Shown here: piece after piece, positions 49,481-63,304 of the stretch
Layout of the letters: each line of letters begins with the position of its first letter
How positions within the stretch are numbered: the first letter of the stretch is position 1
From: Streptomyces olivochromogenes
GTDB taxonomy: Bacteria > Actinomycetota > Actinomycetes > Streptomycetales > Streptomycetaceae
Assembly (NCBI RefSeq): GCF_001514115.1
Contig: NZ_KQ948453.1
Coordinates: forward strand, 416,659 to 480,658
DNA: 64,000 nt
Direction of reading: 5' to 3'
The notes under the pieces: generated by a model
What the model was told of the DNA's origin: nothing
Database searches by the model: none
Seen by the model: the letters and a program-made list of their open reading frames with translations, nothing else
Translations under genes and position numbers: made by a program

Positions 49481-49516
49481 CTTCCCCGGCCGTTCACACA
49501 ACGACGGCCGGGGAAG
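49481..49516 (+). terminator. hairpin after aroB
   Basis: CTTCCCCGGCCGT and ACGGCCGGGGAAG form a 13-bp perfect stem with a 10-nt loop. There is no T run. Confidence 0.55.
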
Positions 49517-49617
49517 GTACCGTTCGGTAGCGAGCGAGCGGGAGGCTCCGCTCGCCGGCGTCAATCGCCTGCCGTGAGCGAATGGGCGAAAAGATTCACG
49601 AGACGGAGTGGCACCGG

Positions 49618-50487
49618 ATGCAGCACGCAGTGGGGGCTCCGCTGCCGCCGCCCCACCAGCCGGGGCAAGGACCCGCCGCCGGCTGGTCGCCGGCCGCACA
49701 GCACCCGGGACACCCGGGCGGCCCCGCCGGTCCGGCGCCCACGAGCCCACCCGCCCCCGGCTTCACCGGTCCGCCGCCGGGACATCCGGCGCCGCCCTCG
49801 CACCTGCCGCATCCCGCGCCCCCGCAGCACGCCCCCGCAGTGCCGATCCCCGACACGACGGGCCATGTGCAGCTGCCCCCGGGCGGTCCGGTAGCCATGC
49901 CCAGCGCCCCGGGCGCCCCCGACCCCGCGGCGACCACCCTCGCCGTGCTGCTCATCGGGCCCGCGGGTGCGGGCAAGACGAGCGTCGCCAAGTACTGGGC
50001 GGACCACCGCCGGGTGCCGACCGCCCACATCAGCCTCGACGACGTACGGGAATGGGTGCGCTCGGGCTTCGCCGATCCGCAGTCGGGGTGGAACGACCAT
50101 TCGGAGGCGCAGTACCGCCTGGCCCGCCGCACCTGCGGTTTCGCCGCGCGGAACTTCCTGGCGAACGGCATCTCCTGCATCCTCGACGACGCTGTCTTCC
50201 CGGACCGCCCGGTCGTCGGCCTCGGCGGCTGGAAGCGGCACGTCGGTCCGGGGCTGCTGCCCGTGGTGCTGTTGCCGGGCCTGGAGATAGTCCTGGAGCG
50301 CAACGCCGAGCGCTCCGGAAACCGCCGCCTGACCGACGAGGAAGTCGCCCGTATCCACGGCCGGATGGCCGGGTGGTACGGCTCCGGGCTCCCCATCATC
50401 GACAACTCCCAGCTCGACGTCCCGTCCACGGCCCGCGTCCTGGACGAGGTCCTGGCCCGCTCCATCGCGAGCCCACCGCAGTGGTAG
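49618..50487 (+). CDS. P-loop kinase-like protein with proline-rich N-terminus
   Basis: 289 aa from the ATG at 49618. An in-frame ATG at 49582 has a weaker upstream site. The first 105 residues are Pro/Gly/His-rich (PPPHQPGQGP, PSHLPHPAPPQHAPAVPIPD) and surely disordered. The rest is an AAA_33/zeta-toxin-like P-loop domain: VLLIGPAGAGKTSVAKYWAD, then HISLDDVREWVRSG, NGISCILDDAVFPDRP, and LEIVLERNAERSGNRRL. That arrangement is typical of small kinases that phosphorylate a metabolite or RNA end. The substrate is not identifiable. It lies behind aroB with its own gap. Confidence 0.85.
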   Translation: MQHAVGAPLPPPHQPGQGPAAGWSPAAQHPGHPGGPAGPAPTSPPAPGFTGPPPGHPAPPSHLPHPAPPQHAPAVPIPDTTGHVQLPPGGPVAMPSAPGAPDPAATTLAVLLIGPAGAGKTSVAKYWADHRRVPTAHISLDDVREWVRSGFADPQSGWNDHSEAQYRLARRTCGFAARNFLANGISCILDDAVFPDRPVVGLGGWKRHVGPGLLPVVLLPGLEIVLERNAERSGNRRLTDEEVARIHGRMAGWYGSGLPIIDNSQLDVPSTARVLDEVLARSIASPPQW

Positions 50488-50886
50488 CCCCGCGGCACCG
50501 GCGGTAACGCGTCGGCCACACGGCACCGGCGGAGCAGCCCCTGGCGGCTGGCGGCACAGCGTCGTCGGCGACCCCGTCGGGGGTGACGCACCCTTGGTGT
50601 CGCCCACCCTGCCGATGTCCGGACGGTCATGGCGGGGCGCGCACCGGCCTCCGGCGGCAGCGCGGCGCGGCCGACGGCCCCCCGGGAGCACCGCCGGTGT
50701 ACTTGCCTCCGACGTGCCGGCCCCTGGGACGGCGCCCCGCGAATCAGGTCGCGCCGCCTGTCGGGCCGCGCTGCTCGCAGTCGCGGAACCAGCCCCGTGA
50801 CCCCCGCCCGCGGTGCCTCCGTCTCACCGTCGACCGCCTACCGCCCATCCGGCCCCGCTGGAACGGCGACATCGCGTCGACGCTCG
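50488..50886. other. intergenic region without a recognised gene
   Basis: About 400 bp, very G+C rich. Open frames are present in several directions but none has a family signature or good start. CGGCACCGGCGG occurs twice near the left end. It contains the promoter of the M24 gene. Confidence 0.35.
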
Positions 50887-50892
50887 TAGGCT
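50887..50892 (+). promoter_or_regulatory. candidate -10 element (TAGGCT) for a leaderless mRNA
   Basis: TAGGCT ends 6 nt before the ATG at 50899. There is no Shine-Dalgarno. Confidence 0.35.
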
Positions 50893-50898
50893 CGATTT

Positions 50899-52005
50899 AT
50901 GTCAGAGGTGTACGCGGCGCGACGCGAGCGGCTTCGGGAGCGCTGTGCGGCGGGCGGCAGCGCGACGGCGCTCGTCACCCGCCCGGCCAACGTGAGGTAT
51001 CTCGCGGGCGCGGCCCCGCCCGGTGCCGTCCTGCTGCTGGGCAGCAGTGAGGATCTGCTGCTCTGCGGTGCTCCGCCGAGCGGCGAGGCCGTCGAGGGGC
51101 GTCCCGACGAAGCGCTGCGCGTGCAGGTGCTGCCGCGCGCCGGGGGCGACGCGGCGGTGGCCGCCGCCGACGCCGCCATCGCCCAGGGCGCCGACTCCCT
51201 GGCGGTCGAGGAGCACCACCTCACCGTGACCCGGCACCGGGCCATCGGCGCGGTGGCACCCCGGCTGCGCCTCGCCGACCTGGGCGGTGCGGTGGAGCAG
51301 CTGCGGGTGATCAAGGACGAGGAGGAGATCTCCTGTCTGCGGATCGGCGCCGAGATCGCCGACCAGGCGCTCGGGGAGCTCCTCGAATCGATCCTCGTCG
51401 GCCGCACCGAGCGGCATCTCGCGCTGGAGCTGGAGCGCCGGCTCGTCGACCACGGTGCCGACGGCCCCGCCTTCGCCACCTCCGTCGGCACCGGCCCGAA
51501 CTCCGGGCGGCGCGGGCACCGGCCCACCGACCGGCGCGTGGAGGAGGGAGATTTCCTTTCCGTCTGCCTCGGCGCGACCTACCGCGGCTACCGCTGCGAA
51601 ATCGGCCGTACCTTTGTGATCGGGACCTCGCCCGCGGACTGGCAGATCGAGCTGTACGACGTCGTCTTCGCCGCCCAGCGGGCCGGACGCGAGGCGCTGG
51701 TACCCGGCGCCGCCTACCGTGACGTGGACCGGGCCGCACGCCAGGTGCTCGACTCTGCGGGCCACACGGAAGGCCTTCCCGCACTGACCGGGCACGGTGT
51801 GGGGCTCGAAATCGACGAGGACCCGCAGCTGGCCCCCGCGGCCATGGGTAAACTGGACACTTGCGTGCCGGTCACCGTCGAACCGGGGGTCCACCTTCCG
51901 GGCCGGGGCGGTGTCAGGATCGATGACACGCTCGTCGTACGCCCCGAGGCGGACGGCGGACCCGAGCTACTCACCATCACGACCAAGGAACTGCTCGCGC
52001 TGTAG
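50899..52005 (+). CDS. M24-family (aminopeptidase P/prolidase) protein with altered metal ligands
   Basis: 368 aa with the creatinase-like N-terminal domain ([16 protein letters not shown]) and the pita-bread C-terminal domain ([65 protein letters not shown]). Prolidases bind two metals through Asp, Asp, His, Glu, Glu. At those positions I read Cys223, Glu234, His299, Glu328 and Asp342, so three ligands differ. Metal use and activity may be changed or lost. The gene lies just before efp, as pepQ-like genes often do. A TAGGCT hexamer upstream fits a leaderless start at ATG 50899. Confidence 0.85.
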   Translation: MSEVYAARRERLRERCAAGGSATALVTRPANVRYLAGAAPPGAVLLLGSSEDLLLCGAPPSGEAVEGRPDEALRVQVLPRAGGDAAVAAADAAIAQGADSLAVEEHHLTVTRHRAIGAVAPRLRLADLGGAVEQLRVIKDEEEISCLRIGAEIADQALGELLESILVGRTERHLALELERRLVDHGADGPAFATSVGTGPNSGRRGHRPTDRRVEEGDFLSVCLGATYRGYRCEIGRTFVIGTSPADWQIELYDVVFAAQRAGREALVPGAAYRDVDRAARQVLDSAGHTEGLPALTGHGVGLEIDEDPQLAPAAMGKLDTCVPVTVEPGVHLPGRGGVRIDDTLVVRPEADGGPELLTITTKELLAL

Positions 52006-52063
52006 CCAATCGCTACGCGCGTGTCCCGGGGTCGTCCACGTCAGTCCAGGAGATTCCGCAACC

Positions 52064-52630
52064 GTGGCTTCCACGAACGACCTCAAGAACGGCCTGGTGC
52101 TCAAGCTCGACGGAGGCCAGCTCTGGTCCGTCGTCGAGTTCCAGCACGTCAAGCCCGGCAAGGGCCCGGCCTTCGTGCGCACCAAGCTGAAGAACGTGCT
52201 CTCCGGCAAGGTCGTCGACAAGACGTTCAACGCCGGCGTCAAGGTCGAGACGGCCACGATCGACAAGCGCGACATGCAGTTCTCGTACATGGACGGCGAG
52301 TACTTCGTCTTCATGGACATGGACACGTACGACCAGCTCATGGTCGACCGCAAGTCCGTCGGCGACGCCGCCAACTTCCTGATCGAGGGCTTCACCGCCA
52401 CCGTCGCGCAGCACGAGGGCGAGGTGCTCTTCGTCGAGCTGCCGGCCGCCGTCGAGCTCGTCATCCAGGAGACCGAGCCGGGTGTCCAGGGCGACCGCTC
52501 CACCGGCGGCACCAAGCCCGCCACCCTGGAGACCGGTCACCAGATCCAGGTCCCGCTCTTCATCACCACCGGTGAGAAGATCAAGGTCGACACCCGCACG
52601 AGCGACTACCTCGGCCGGGTGAACAGCTAA
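52064..52630 (+). CDS. efp: elongation factor P
   Basis: 188 aa. Relieves ribosome stalling at proline runs. Three beta-barrel domains: KOW-like N-terminal domain with the loop [15 protein letters not shown] (Lys33 at the tip), the central OB domain, and the C-terminal domain [23 protein letters not shown] 52064 has AGGAG 11 nt upstream. nusB follows after 2 nt, so the two are co-transcribed. Confidence 0.97.
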   Translation: MASTNDLKNGLVLKLDGGQLWSVVEFQHVKPGKGPAFVRTKLKNVLSGKVVDKTFNAGVKVETATIDKRDMQFSYMDGEYFVFMDMDTYDQLMVDRKSVGDAANFLIEGFTATVAQHEGEVLFVELPAAVELVIQETEPGVQGDRSTGGTKPATLETGHQIQVPLFITTGEKIKVDTRTSDYLGRVNS

Positions 52631-52632
52631 CC

Positions 52633-53067
52633 GTGGCTGCCCGCAACACGGCCCGCAAGCGCGCCTTCCAGATCCTCTTCGAGGGCGACCAGCGCGGCGT
52701 GGACGTCCTGACGGTCCTCGCGGACTGGATCCGGCACTCCCGGACCGACACCCGGCAGCCGCCGGTCAGCGAGTACACGATGGAGCTGGTCGAGGGCTAC
52801 GCCACCAAGGCGAAGCGGATCGACGAGCTCATCGCGACATACGCCGTCGACTGGACGCTGGACAGGATGCCGGTCGTCGACCGCAACATCCTGCGCCTCG
52901 GCGCCTACGAGCTGATCTGGGTCGACGGGACCCCCGACGCCGTGGTCCTCGACGAGGCGGTGCAGTTGGCGAAGGAGTTCTCCACGGACGAGTCGCCCTC
53001 GTTCGTGAACGGCCTGCTGGGCCGCCTGAAGGACCTGAAGCCGTCGCTGCGCCGCGACGAGGCCTAG
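52633..53067 (+). CDS. nusB: transcription antitermination factor NusB
   Basis: 144 aa all-helical RNA-binding protein that, with NusE (S10), forms the antitermination complex on rRNA leaders (boxA). The sequence shows the family's ARKRAFQILFEGDQRG start, RMPVVDRNILRLGAYEL and DEAVQLAKEFSTDESPSFVNGLLG. It starts 2 nt after efp. The pair ends at the 20-bp hairpin at 53111. Confidence 0.96.
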   Translation: MAARNTARKRAFQILFEGDQRGVDVLTVLADWIRHSRTDTRQPPVSEYTMELVEGYATKAKRIDELIATYAVDWTLDRMPVVDRNILRLGAYELIWVDGTPDAVVLDEAVQLAKEFSTDESPSFVNGLLGRLKDLKPSLRRDEA

Positions 53068-53110
53068 CGGCGGCGCCGGTGCTCCGTACGCGCCCGTAGA
53101 CGACGTACGA

Positions 53111-53156
53111 AAACGCCGGAGGGCCCGCAGCACGTTCGCTGCGGGCCCTCCGGCGT
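53111..53156 (+). terminator. 20-bp perfect-stem terminator after nusB
   Basis: AACGCCGGAGGGCCCGCAGC pairs perfectly with 53137-53156 around an ACGTTC loop. It ends the efp-nusB transcript. Confidence 0.8.
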
Positions 53157-53191
53157 TCCCGTACCCATGAGGCTCCCGAGGCCCGCAGAAA

Positions 53192-53236
53192 GCCGCCGGG
53201 GTGGCCGGAACACATGGTTCCGGCCACCCCGGCGGC
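53192..53236 (-). terminator. 20-bp perfect-stem terminator after bldD
   Basis: GCCGCCGGGGTGGCCGGAAC pairs perfectly with 53217-53236 around ACATG. It is 27 bp from the bldD stop and probably serves bldD, back to back with the nusB terminator. Confidence 0.75.
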
Positions 53237-53263
53237 ACGTTTCTGCTGAACTCCCCGAAGGGG

Positions 53264-53764
53264 TCAGCCCTCGTCGTGGGAGACGGCGCGGCGCGCGTCC
53301 GCGTCCAGCACGCCCCAGCTGATCAGCTGCTCGGTGAGGACCGAGGGCGACTGGTCGTAGATGACGGCGAGGGTGCGCAGGTCGTCCTGGCGGATCGACA
53401 GCACCTTGCCGTTGTAGTCACCGCGCTGGGACTGGATCGTCGCGGCGTAACGCTGCAGCGGACCCGCCTTCTCGGCCGGCACGTGGGCCAGCCGCTCCAG
53501 GTCGAGGACGAGCTTCGGCGGCGGCTCGGCGGCCCCGCCAGGAGTGGTGCCGGGCAGCAGCTCCTGCACGGGAACCCCGTAGAAATCCGCCAGTTCGGCG
53601 AGGCGCTGCACGGTGACGGCGCGGTCGCCGCGCTCGTACGACCCGACCACGACCGCCTTCCAGCGTCCCTGTGACTTCTCCTCGACTCCGTGGAGGGAAA
53701 GGCCCTGCTGGGTGCGGATGGCCCGGAGCTTGGCCCCGAGCTGTTTGGCGTATTCGCTGGACAT
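53264..53764 (-). CDS. bldD: developmental regulator BldD
   Basis: 166 aa. Master repressor of sporulation genes during vegetative growth in Streptomyces, activated to dimerise by tetrameric c-di-GMP. The N-terminal helix-turn-helix (LRAIRTQQGLSLHGVEEKSQ, then VVVGSYERGDRAVTVQRLAE) binds DNA. The C-terminal domain carries the c-di-GMP motif RGD (114-116), eight residues, RQDD (125-128), exactly as published for BldD. ATG 53764 (MSSEYAKQL) matches the known start. A frame beginning at 53788 is not used. BldD boxes lie upstream, in line with its known autoregulation. Confidence 0.97.
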   Translation of the reverse strand: MSSEYAKQLGAKLRAIRTQQGLSLHGVEEKSQGRWKAVVVGSYERGDRAVTVQRLAELADFYGVPVQELLPGTTPGGAAEPPPKLVLDLERLAHVPAEKAGPLQRYAATIQSQRGDYNGKVLSIRQDDLRTLAVIYDQSPSVLTEQLISWGVLDADARRAVSHDEG

Positions 53765-53821
53765 ATAGCTCCCCGGACGCTGTATCAACGTGCGGCTCCG
53801 CCGCGCGGCTGGTGACTCTGG

Positions 53822-53849
53822 TGACTCACTGTGAGGTTACGCAGCGTTA
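53822..53849. promoter_or_regulatory. two BldD-box matches in the bldD/pyrR divergent region
   Basis: TTACGCAGCGTTA (53837-53849) fits the published BldD pattern TNACNC(A/T)GNGTNA at every fixed position. TGACTCACTGTGA (53822-53834) fits all but one. They lie 58-85 bp before the bldD start, consistent with autorepression. Confidence 0.75.
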
Positions 53850-53970
53850 CTCTCCCCCGTCAAGCCGAATGGTCCGGACCGGCCCTCGCGCGGGAGTCAC
53901 CGGCGGTGGCCCACAGGGTGGTGATCAGGCGCGTTGCCGGGCTGGTACCGTGGATGGCGCAAATCCGACG

Positions 53971-54608
<638 letters not shown>

Positions 54609-54703
54609 CACTCCGGAGTACGTCACAGCCGTACGCCCCCGAGTGCGCTCCTCGCGCGCCCGCCTGCCCGAATTCTCCTGAACTGCCTTACGGAGCCTGA
54701 CAG

Positions 54704-55681
54704 ATGCAGCGTCATCTCATCTCGGCCGCCGACCTCACCCGCGACGACGCCGTCCTGATCCTCGACACCGCCGAGGAGATGGCCCGGGTCGCCGACCGGC
54801 CGATCAAAAAGCTGCCGACCCTGCGCGGCCGCACCGTCGTCAACCTCTTCTTCGAGGACTCGACCCGTACCCGGATCTCCTTCGAGGCCGCCGAGAAGCG
54901 CCTGTCCGCGGACGTCATCAACTTCACCGCCAAGGGTTCCTCGGTGTCCAAGGGGGAGTCCCTGAAGGACACCGCCCAGACCCTCGAAGCCATGGGCGTC
55001 GACGCCGTCGTCATCCGGCACGGCGCCTCCGGAGCCCCGTACCGGCTCGCCACCTCCGGCTGGATCGACGCCGCCGTCATCAACGCGGGTGACGGCACCC
55101 ACCAGCACCCCACGCAGGCCCTGCTCGACGCCTTCACCATGCGCCGCCGCCTGGTCGGCCGCGACGCCGGGATCGGCCACGACCTGTCCGGCAAGCGCAT
55201 CACGATCGTCGGCGACATCCTGCACAGCCGGGTCGCCCGCTCCAACGTCGACCTGCTGCACACCCTCGGCGCCGAGGTCACCCTCGTCGCCCCGCCCACC
55301 CTGGTGCCGGTCGGCGTGGAGTCCTGGCCCTGCGAGATCTCCTACGACCTCGACAGCACCCTCTCCAAGTCCGACGCGGTGATGATGCTGCGCGTCCAGC
55401 GCGAGCGGATGAACGCGGCGTTCTTCCCGACCGAGCGCGAGTACTCACGGCGCTACGGCCTCGACGGGGACCGCATGGCGAAGATGCCCGAGCACGCCAT
55501 CGTGATGCACCCCGGCCCGATGGTCCGCGGCATGGAGATCACCGCCGAGGTCGCCGACTCCGACCGCTGCACCGTCGTCGAGCAGGTCGCGAACGGCGTC
55601 TCGATCCGCATGGCCGTGCTCTACCTGCTCCTGGGCGGCAACGAGCCCGCCGTCACCCACACCCGTACCGAGGAGAAGTAA
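54704..55681 (+). CDS. pyrB: aspartate carbamoyltransferase catalytic subunit
   Basis: 325 aa. Makes N-carbamoyl-L-aspartate. Carbamoyl-phosphate loop [12 protein letters not shown] (49-60), the second substrate loop [23 protein letters not shown], and the aspartate-binding MLRVQRER with [12 protein letters not shown] precedes ATG 54704. It is 95 bp after pyrR and 4 bp before pyrC. Confidence 0.97.
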   Translation: MQRHLISAADLTRDDAVLILDTAEEMARVADRPIKKLPTLRGRTVVNLFFEDSTRTRISFEAAEKRLSADVINFTAKGSSVSKGESLKDTAQTLEAMGVDAVVIRHGASGAPYRLATSGWIDAAVINAGDGTHQHPTQALLDAFTMRRRLVGRDAGIGHDLSGKRITIVGDILHSRVARSNVDLLHTLGAEVTLVAPPTLVPVGVESWPCEISYDLDSTLSKSDAVMMLRVQRERMNAAFFPTEREYSRRYGLDGDRMAKMPEHAIVMHPGPMVRGMEITAEVADSDRCTVVEQVANGVSIRMAVLYLLLGGNEPAVTHTRTEEK

Positions 55682-55685
55682 GAAC

Positions 55686-56972
55686 ATGAGCAAGATCCTG
55701 ATCCGCGGTGCGAAGGTGCTCGGGGGCGAGCCGCAGGACGTACTGATCGACGGCGCCGTGATCGAGGCGGTCGGTACCGGCCTCCCGGACGAGGGCGCCG
55801 AGGTCGTCGAGGCCGACGGCAAGGTCCTCCTGCCGGGCCTCGTCGACCTGCACACCCACCTCCGGGAACCCGGCCGTGAGGACTCCGAGACCGTCCTGAC
55901 CGGTACACGAGCGGCGGCGAGCGGCGGCTACACCGCCGTGTTCGCCATGGCCAACACCTTCCCCGTGGCCGACACCGCCGGTGTCGTCGAGCAGGTCTAC
56001 CGGCTCGGCCAGGAGCACGGCTACTGCGACGTGCAGCCCATCGGCGCCGTCACGGTCGGCCTGGAGGGCAAGAAGCTCGCCGAGCTGGGCGCGATGCACG
56101 AGTCCGCGGCCGGCGTCACGGTCTTCTCGGACGACGGCAAGTGCGTGGACGACGCGGTGATCATGCGCCGGGCCCTGGAGTACGTGAAGGCCTTCGGCGG
56201 TGTGGTCGCGCAGCACGCGCAGGAGCCCCGCCTCACCGAGGGCGCCCAGATGAACGAGGGCGTCGTCTCCGCCGAGCTGGGGCTCGGGGGCTGGCCCGCG
56301 GTGGCCGAAGAATCGATCATCGCCCGGGATGTCCTGCTCGCCGAGCACGTCGGCTCGCGCGTCCACATCTGCCACCTGTCGACCGCGGGCAGCGTCGAGA
56401 TCGTGCGCTGGGCCAAGTCCCGCGGCATCGACGTCACCGCCGAGGTCACCCCGCACCACCTCCTTCTCACGGATGAGCTGGTGCGCTCCTACAACCCGGT
56501 CTTCAAGGTCAACCCGCCGCTGCGCACCGAGCGGGACGTGACGGCGCTGCGCGAGGCGCTCGCCGACGGCACGATCGACATCGTCGCCACCGACCACGCG
56601 CCGCACCCGCACGAGGACAAGGACTGCGAGTGGGCCGCCGCCGCCATGGGCATGGTGGGGCTCGAGACGGCGCTCTCCGTCGTCCAGCAGACGATGGTGG
56701 AGACCGGGCTGCTGGACTGGGCCGGCGTCGCCGACCGCATGTCCTTCAAGCCCGCCCGGATCGGCCGGGCCGCGGGTCACGGGCGTCCCGTCTCGGCAGG
56801 TGAGCCCGCCAACCTCACGCTCGTCGACACGGCATACCGTGGGGCCGTGGACCCCGCGGGCTTCGCCTCGCGCAGCCGCAACACCCCCTACGAGGGCCGT
56901 GAGCTGCCGGGCCGGGTCACGCACACCTGGCTGCGGGGCAAGGCCACCCTCGTCGACGGGAAGCTCGCGTGA
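55686..56972 (+). CDS. pyrC: dihydroorotase
   Basis: 428 aa, class I type. Cyclises carbamoyl-aspartate to dihydroorotate. Metal ligands are in [10 protein letters not shown], the later TPHHLLL and the catalytic Asp in ATDHAPH. The substrate loop NPPLR and the C-terminal beta part are also present. ATG 55686 follows pyrB by 4 bp. The stop overlaps the next start (GTGA). Confidence 0.97.
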   Translation: MSKILIRGAKVLGGEPQDVLIDGAVIEAVGTGLPDEGAEVVEADGKVLLPGLVDLHTHLREPGREDSETVLTGTRAAASGGYTAVFAMANTFPVADTAGVVEQVYRLGQEHGYCDVQPIGAVTVGLEGKKLAELGAMHESAAGVTVFSDDGKCVDDAVIMRRALEYVKAFGGVVAQHAQEPRLTEGAQMNEGVVSAELGLGGWPAVAEESIIARDVLLAEHVGSRVHICHLSTAGSVEIVRWAKSRGIDVTAEVTPHHLLLTDELVRSYNPVFKVNPPLRTERDVTALREALADGTIDIVATDHAPHPHEDKDCEWAAAAMGMVGLETALSVVQQTMVETGLLDWAGVADRMSFKPARIGRAAGHGRPVSAGEPANLTLVDTAYRGAVDPAGFASRSRNTPYEGRELPGRVTHTWLRGKATLVDGKLA

Positions 56973-57550
56973 CACCTCTCATCCCGATGGCCGCCTCCAT
57001 GGCTGCCGAACAGAAGTCGGCCGACGTGACCGACTGGGCCGCCCGGATCGGCTGGCTCATCGGCCTCGTCCTGTTCGTCGCCCTCGTCTACTGGCTGATG
57101 CGCGAGGGCTGGAAGTGGCGCGGCACCCTTCAGAGTGACCTGCCGGAGCTGCCCACCGTGCCGGAAGACCCCGGCCCGGCGAAACTGAGCATGAGCGGCC
57201 GCTACCACGGCTCCACCACGGCCGGGCAGTGGCTGGACCGCATCGTGGCGCACGGCCTGGGCACCCGAAGCCGGGTCGAGCTCACGCTGACGGACGCGGG
57301 ACTGGACGTCGTACGCCCCGGCGCCACCGACTTCTTCATCCCGGCCGAGGCACTGCGCGAGGCCCTGCTCGGCAAGGGCATCGCCGGGAAGGTCCTCAGC
57401 GAGGGCGGCCTGCTCGTCGTCACCTGGGCGCACGGCGACAAGCTGATCGACTCCGGGTTCCGCTCGGACCGCGCGGCCGAGCACACCGAGTGGGTCGACA
57501 CCCTGAACAACATGATCAACAAGAGCACCAAGACGGAAGGCGCACGATGA
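56969..57550 (+). CDS. membrane-anchored PH-like protein within the pyr operon
   Basis: 193 aa from a GTG overlapping the pyrC stop by 4 bp. A single transmembrane helix (about 27-44, [18 protein letters not shown]) is followed by a WKWR segment and a cytoplasmic beta-rich domain of about 130 residues: [54 protein letters not shown]. This looks like a PH/GRAM-type fold. No enzyme signature is seen. It is fixed between pyrC and carA with overlaps on both sides, so it is certainly co-expressed, but its role is unknown. Confidence 0.85.
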   Translation: MTPLIPMAASMAAEQKSADVTDWAARIGWLIGLVLFVALVYWLMREGWKWRGTLQSDLPELPTVPEDPGPAKLSMSGRYHGSTTAGQWLDRIVAHGLGTRSRVELTLTDAGLDVVRPGATDFFIPAEALREALLGKGIAGKVLSEGGLLVVTWAHGDKLIDSGFRSDRAAEHTEWVDTLNNMINKSTKTEGAR

Positions 57551-58696
57551 CGACCTCCATCCAGGGAGCCGCCTCGCAGCGGCACAAGGCAGCTCCCGCC
57601 GTACTCGTCCTGGAGGACGGCCGGACCTTCCGTGGCCGTGCCTACGGGGCCGTGGGGGTGACCTTCGGCGAGGCCGTGTTCTCCACCGGGATGACCGGCT
57701 ACCAGGAGACCCTCACCGACCCGTCGTACCACCGCCAGGTCGTCGTCATGACCGCCCCGCACGTCGGCAACACCGGCGTCAACGACGAGGACCCCGAGTC
57801 GAAGCGGATCTGGGTCGCCGGCTACGTCGTCCGCGACCCCGCGCGCGTGCCCTCCAACTGGCGCGCCCGGCGCTCGCTGGACGAGGAACTGCGCAGCCAG
57901 GGCGTCGTCGGCATCAGCGGTATCGACACCCGCGCCCTCACCCGTCACCTGCGTGAGCGCGGCGCCATGCGCGTCGGCATCTTCTCCGGCAACGCGCTGC
58001 CCGACGAGGGCACCATGCTCGCCGAGGTGCGCCAGGCGCCCGAGATGAAGGGCGCGAACCTCGCCGCCGAGGTCGCCACCAAGGAGACGTACGTCGTCCC
58101 CGCCATCGGCGAGAAGAAGTTCACCGTCGCCGCCGTCGACCTGGGCATCAAGGGCATGACCCCGCACCGCATGGCCGAGCGCGGCATCGAGGTGCACGTG
58201 CTGCCCGCCACGGCCACGGCCGAGGACGTGTACGCCGTGAACCCCGACGGAGTCTTCTTCTCCAACGGCCCCGGTGACCCGGCCACCGCCGACGGACCGG
58301 TGTCCGTCATGCAGGAGGTCCTCGCCCGCAAGACGCCGCTCTTCGGCATCTGCTTCGGCAACCAGATCCTGGGCCGTGCCCTCGGCTTCGGCACGTACAA
58401 GCTGAAGTACGGCCACCGCGGCATCAACCAGCCGGTGCAGGACCGTACGACCGGCAAGGTCGAGGTCACCGCGCACAACCACGGCTTCGCCGTCGACGCG
58501 CCGCTCGACAAGGTCTCCGAGACCCCCTACGGCCGCGCCGAGGTCTCCCACGTCTGCCTGAACGACCAGGTCGTCGAGGGGCTCCACCTCCTCGACCAGC
58601 CGGCCTTCAGCGTCCAGTACCACCCCGAAGCGGCAGCCGGCCCGCACGACGCCGCCTACCTGTTCGACCGCTTCGTTTCCCTGATGGAGGGCCAGC

Positions 58697-58704
<8 letters not shown>
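57547..58704 (+). CDS. carA: carbamoyl-phosphate synthase small subunit
   Basis: 385 aa glutaminase subunit. The N-terminal domain ([37 protein letters not shown]) is followed by the class I amidotransferase with the nucleophile Cys in [14 protein letters not shown] (about residue 267) and His-Glu in [11 protein letters not shown]. The ATG overlaps the previous stop (ATGA). The end overlaps carB by 8 bp. Confidence 0.97.
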
Positions 58705-62005
<3,301 letters not shown>

Positions 62006-62109
62006 GGCCTGCCCGGCGGATCAGGCCGGTCTCGAGTCACGGCACCCCTTCAGCACGGCCGAGACCCCGCGACCCCGGCAAGATCCGCCGGGGAGGCCCT
62101 GGCAGCCCT

Positions 62110-62139
62110 GAGGGGGACACCGGAAACGGTGTCCCCCTC
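62110..62139 (+). terminator. GAAA-capped hairpin between carB and pyrD
   Basis: GAGGGGGACACCG and CGGTGTCCCCCTC form a 13-bp stem capped by GAAA. It may partly end the operon before pyrD or process the transcript. Imperfect CATGAGGCT and AGAGGACACTGAGA repeats follow. Confidence 0.55.
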
Positions 62140-62197
62140 TTCATGAGGCTCATGAGGCTTCACGAGGACACCGAGAGCTTCAAGAGGACACTGAGAC

Positions 62198-63304
62198 ATG
62201 TACAAGCTTTTCTTCCGGCTGGTCTTCAAGCGGATGGACCCCGAGCAGGCCCACCACCTCGCCTTCCGCTGGATCCGGCTCGCCGCCCGTATCCCCGTGC
62301 TGCGTACGTTCGTCGCCGCCGCGCTCGCGCCCCGCCACAAGGAGCTGCGGACCGAGGCGTTCGGCCTGCGGATGCACGGTCCCTTCGGGCTCGCGGCGGG
62401 CTTCGACAAGAACGCCGTCGCGATCGACGGGATGTCGATGCTCGGCTTCGACCACATCGAGATCGGCACGGTCACGGGGGAGCCGCAGCCGGGCAACCCC
62501 AAGAAGCGGCTGTTCCGCCTTGTGCCGGACCGGGCGCTGATCAACCGCATGGGGTTCAACAACGAGGGCTCCGCGGCCGTGAGCGAGCGCCTGGGGGCCC
62601 GTACGCCGGTCTTCAGGACCGTCGTGGGCGTCAACATCGGCAAGACCAAGGTCGTCCCCGAGGAGGAGGCCGTCGGCGACTACGTGAAGTCGACCGAGCG
62701 GCTCGCCCGGCACGCGGACTACCTCGTGGTGAACGTGAGCTCGCCGAACACGCCCGGCCTGCGCAACCTCCAGGCCACCGAGGCACTGCGGCCGCTGCTG
62801 CGCGCCGTCCGCGAGGCCGCCGACCGCGCGGTCACCGACCGGCGCGTGCCGCTGCTCGTCAAGATCGCGCCCGATCTCGCGGACGAGGACGTCGACGCGG
62901 TCGCCGACCTCGCCGTCGAGCTCGGCCTGGACGGGATCATCGCCACGAACACCACCATCGCGCGCGACGGACTCGGTCTGAAGTCCGAACCCTCGCTCGT
63001 CGAGGAGACCGGCGGACTCTCTGGCGCGCCGCTGAAGGCACGCTCCCTGGAGGTGCTGCGCCGCCTCTACGCGCGCGTGGGCGACCGGATCACCCTGGTG
63101 GGCGTCGGTGGCATCGAGAACGCCGAGGACGCCTGGCAGCGCATCCTGGCCGGCGCCACGCTGGTCCAGGGCTACAGCGCGTTCATCTACGAGGGCCCCT
63201 TCTGGGGCCGGGCGATCCACAAGGGGCTCGCCGCCCGCCTCCGTACCAGCCCGTACGCCACCCTCGCCGACGCGGTCGGCGCCGACGTGAGGAAGTCCGC
63301 ATGA
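62198..63304 (+). CDS. pyrD: dihydroorotate dehydrogenase, class 2 (quinone)
   Basis: 368 aa FMN enzyme that oxidises dihydroorotate and passes electrons to menaquinone at the membrane. The N-terminal amphipathic helices ([20 protein letters not shown]), [10 protein letters not shown] and [19 protein letters not shown] are present. The class 2 catalytic serine is in [25 protein letters not shown] closes the domain. It lies 192 bp after carB. Its stop overlaps pyrF (ATGA). Confidence 0.97.
   Translation: MYKLFFRLVFKRMDPEQAHHLAFRWIRLAARIPVLRTFVAAALAPRHKELRTEAFGLRMHGPFGLAAGFDKNAVAIDGMSMLGFDHIEIGTVTGEPQPGNPKKRLFRLVPDRALINRMGFNNEGSAAVSERLGARTPVFRTVVGVNIGKTKVVPEEEAVGDYVKSTERLARHADYLVVNVSSPNTPGLRNLQATEALRPLLRAVREAADRAVTDRRVPLLVKIAPDLADEDVDAVADLAVELGLDGIIATNTTIARDGLGLKSEPSLVEETGGLSGAPLKARSLEVLRRLYARVGDRITLVGVGGIENAEDAWQRILAGATLVQGYSAFIYEGPFWGRAIHKGLAARLRTSPYATLADAVGADVRKSA

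Noticed and set aside
50488..50886. Small gene or second pseudogene before the M24 gene
   Set aside because: No frame shows family signatures, even allowing shifts. The composition is that of plain high-G+C intergenic DNA.
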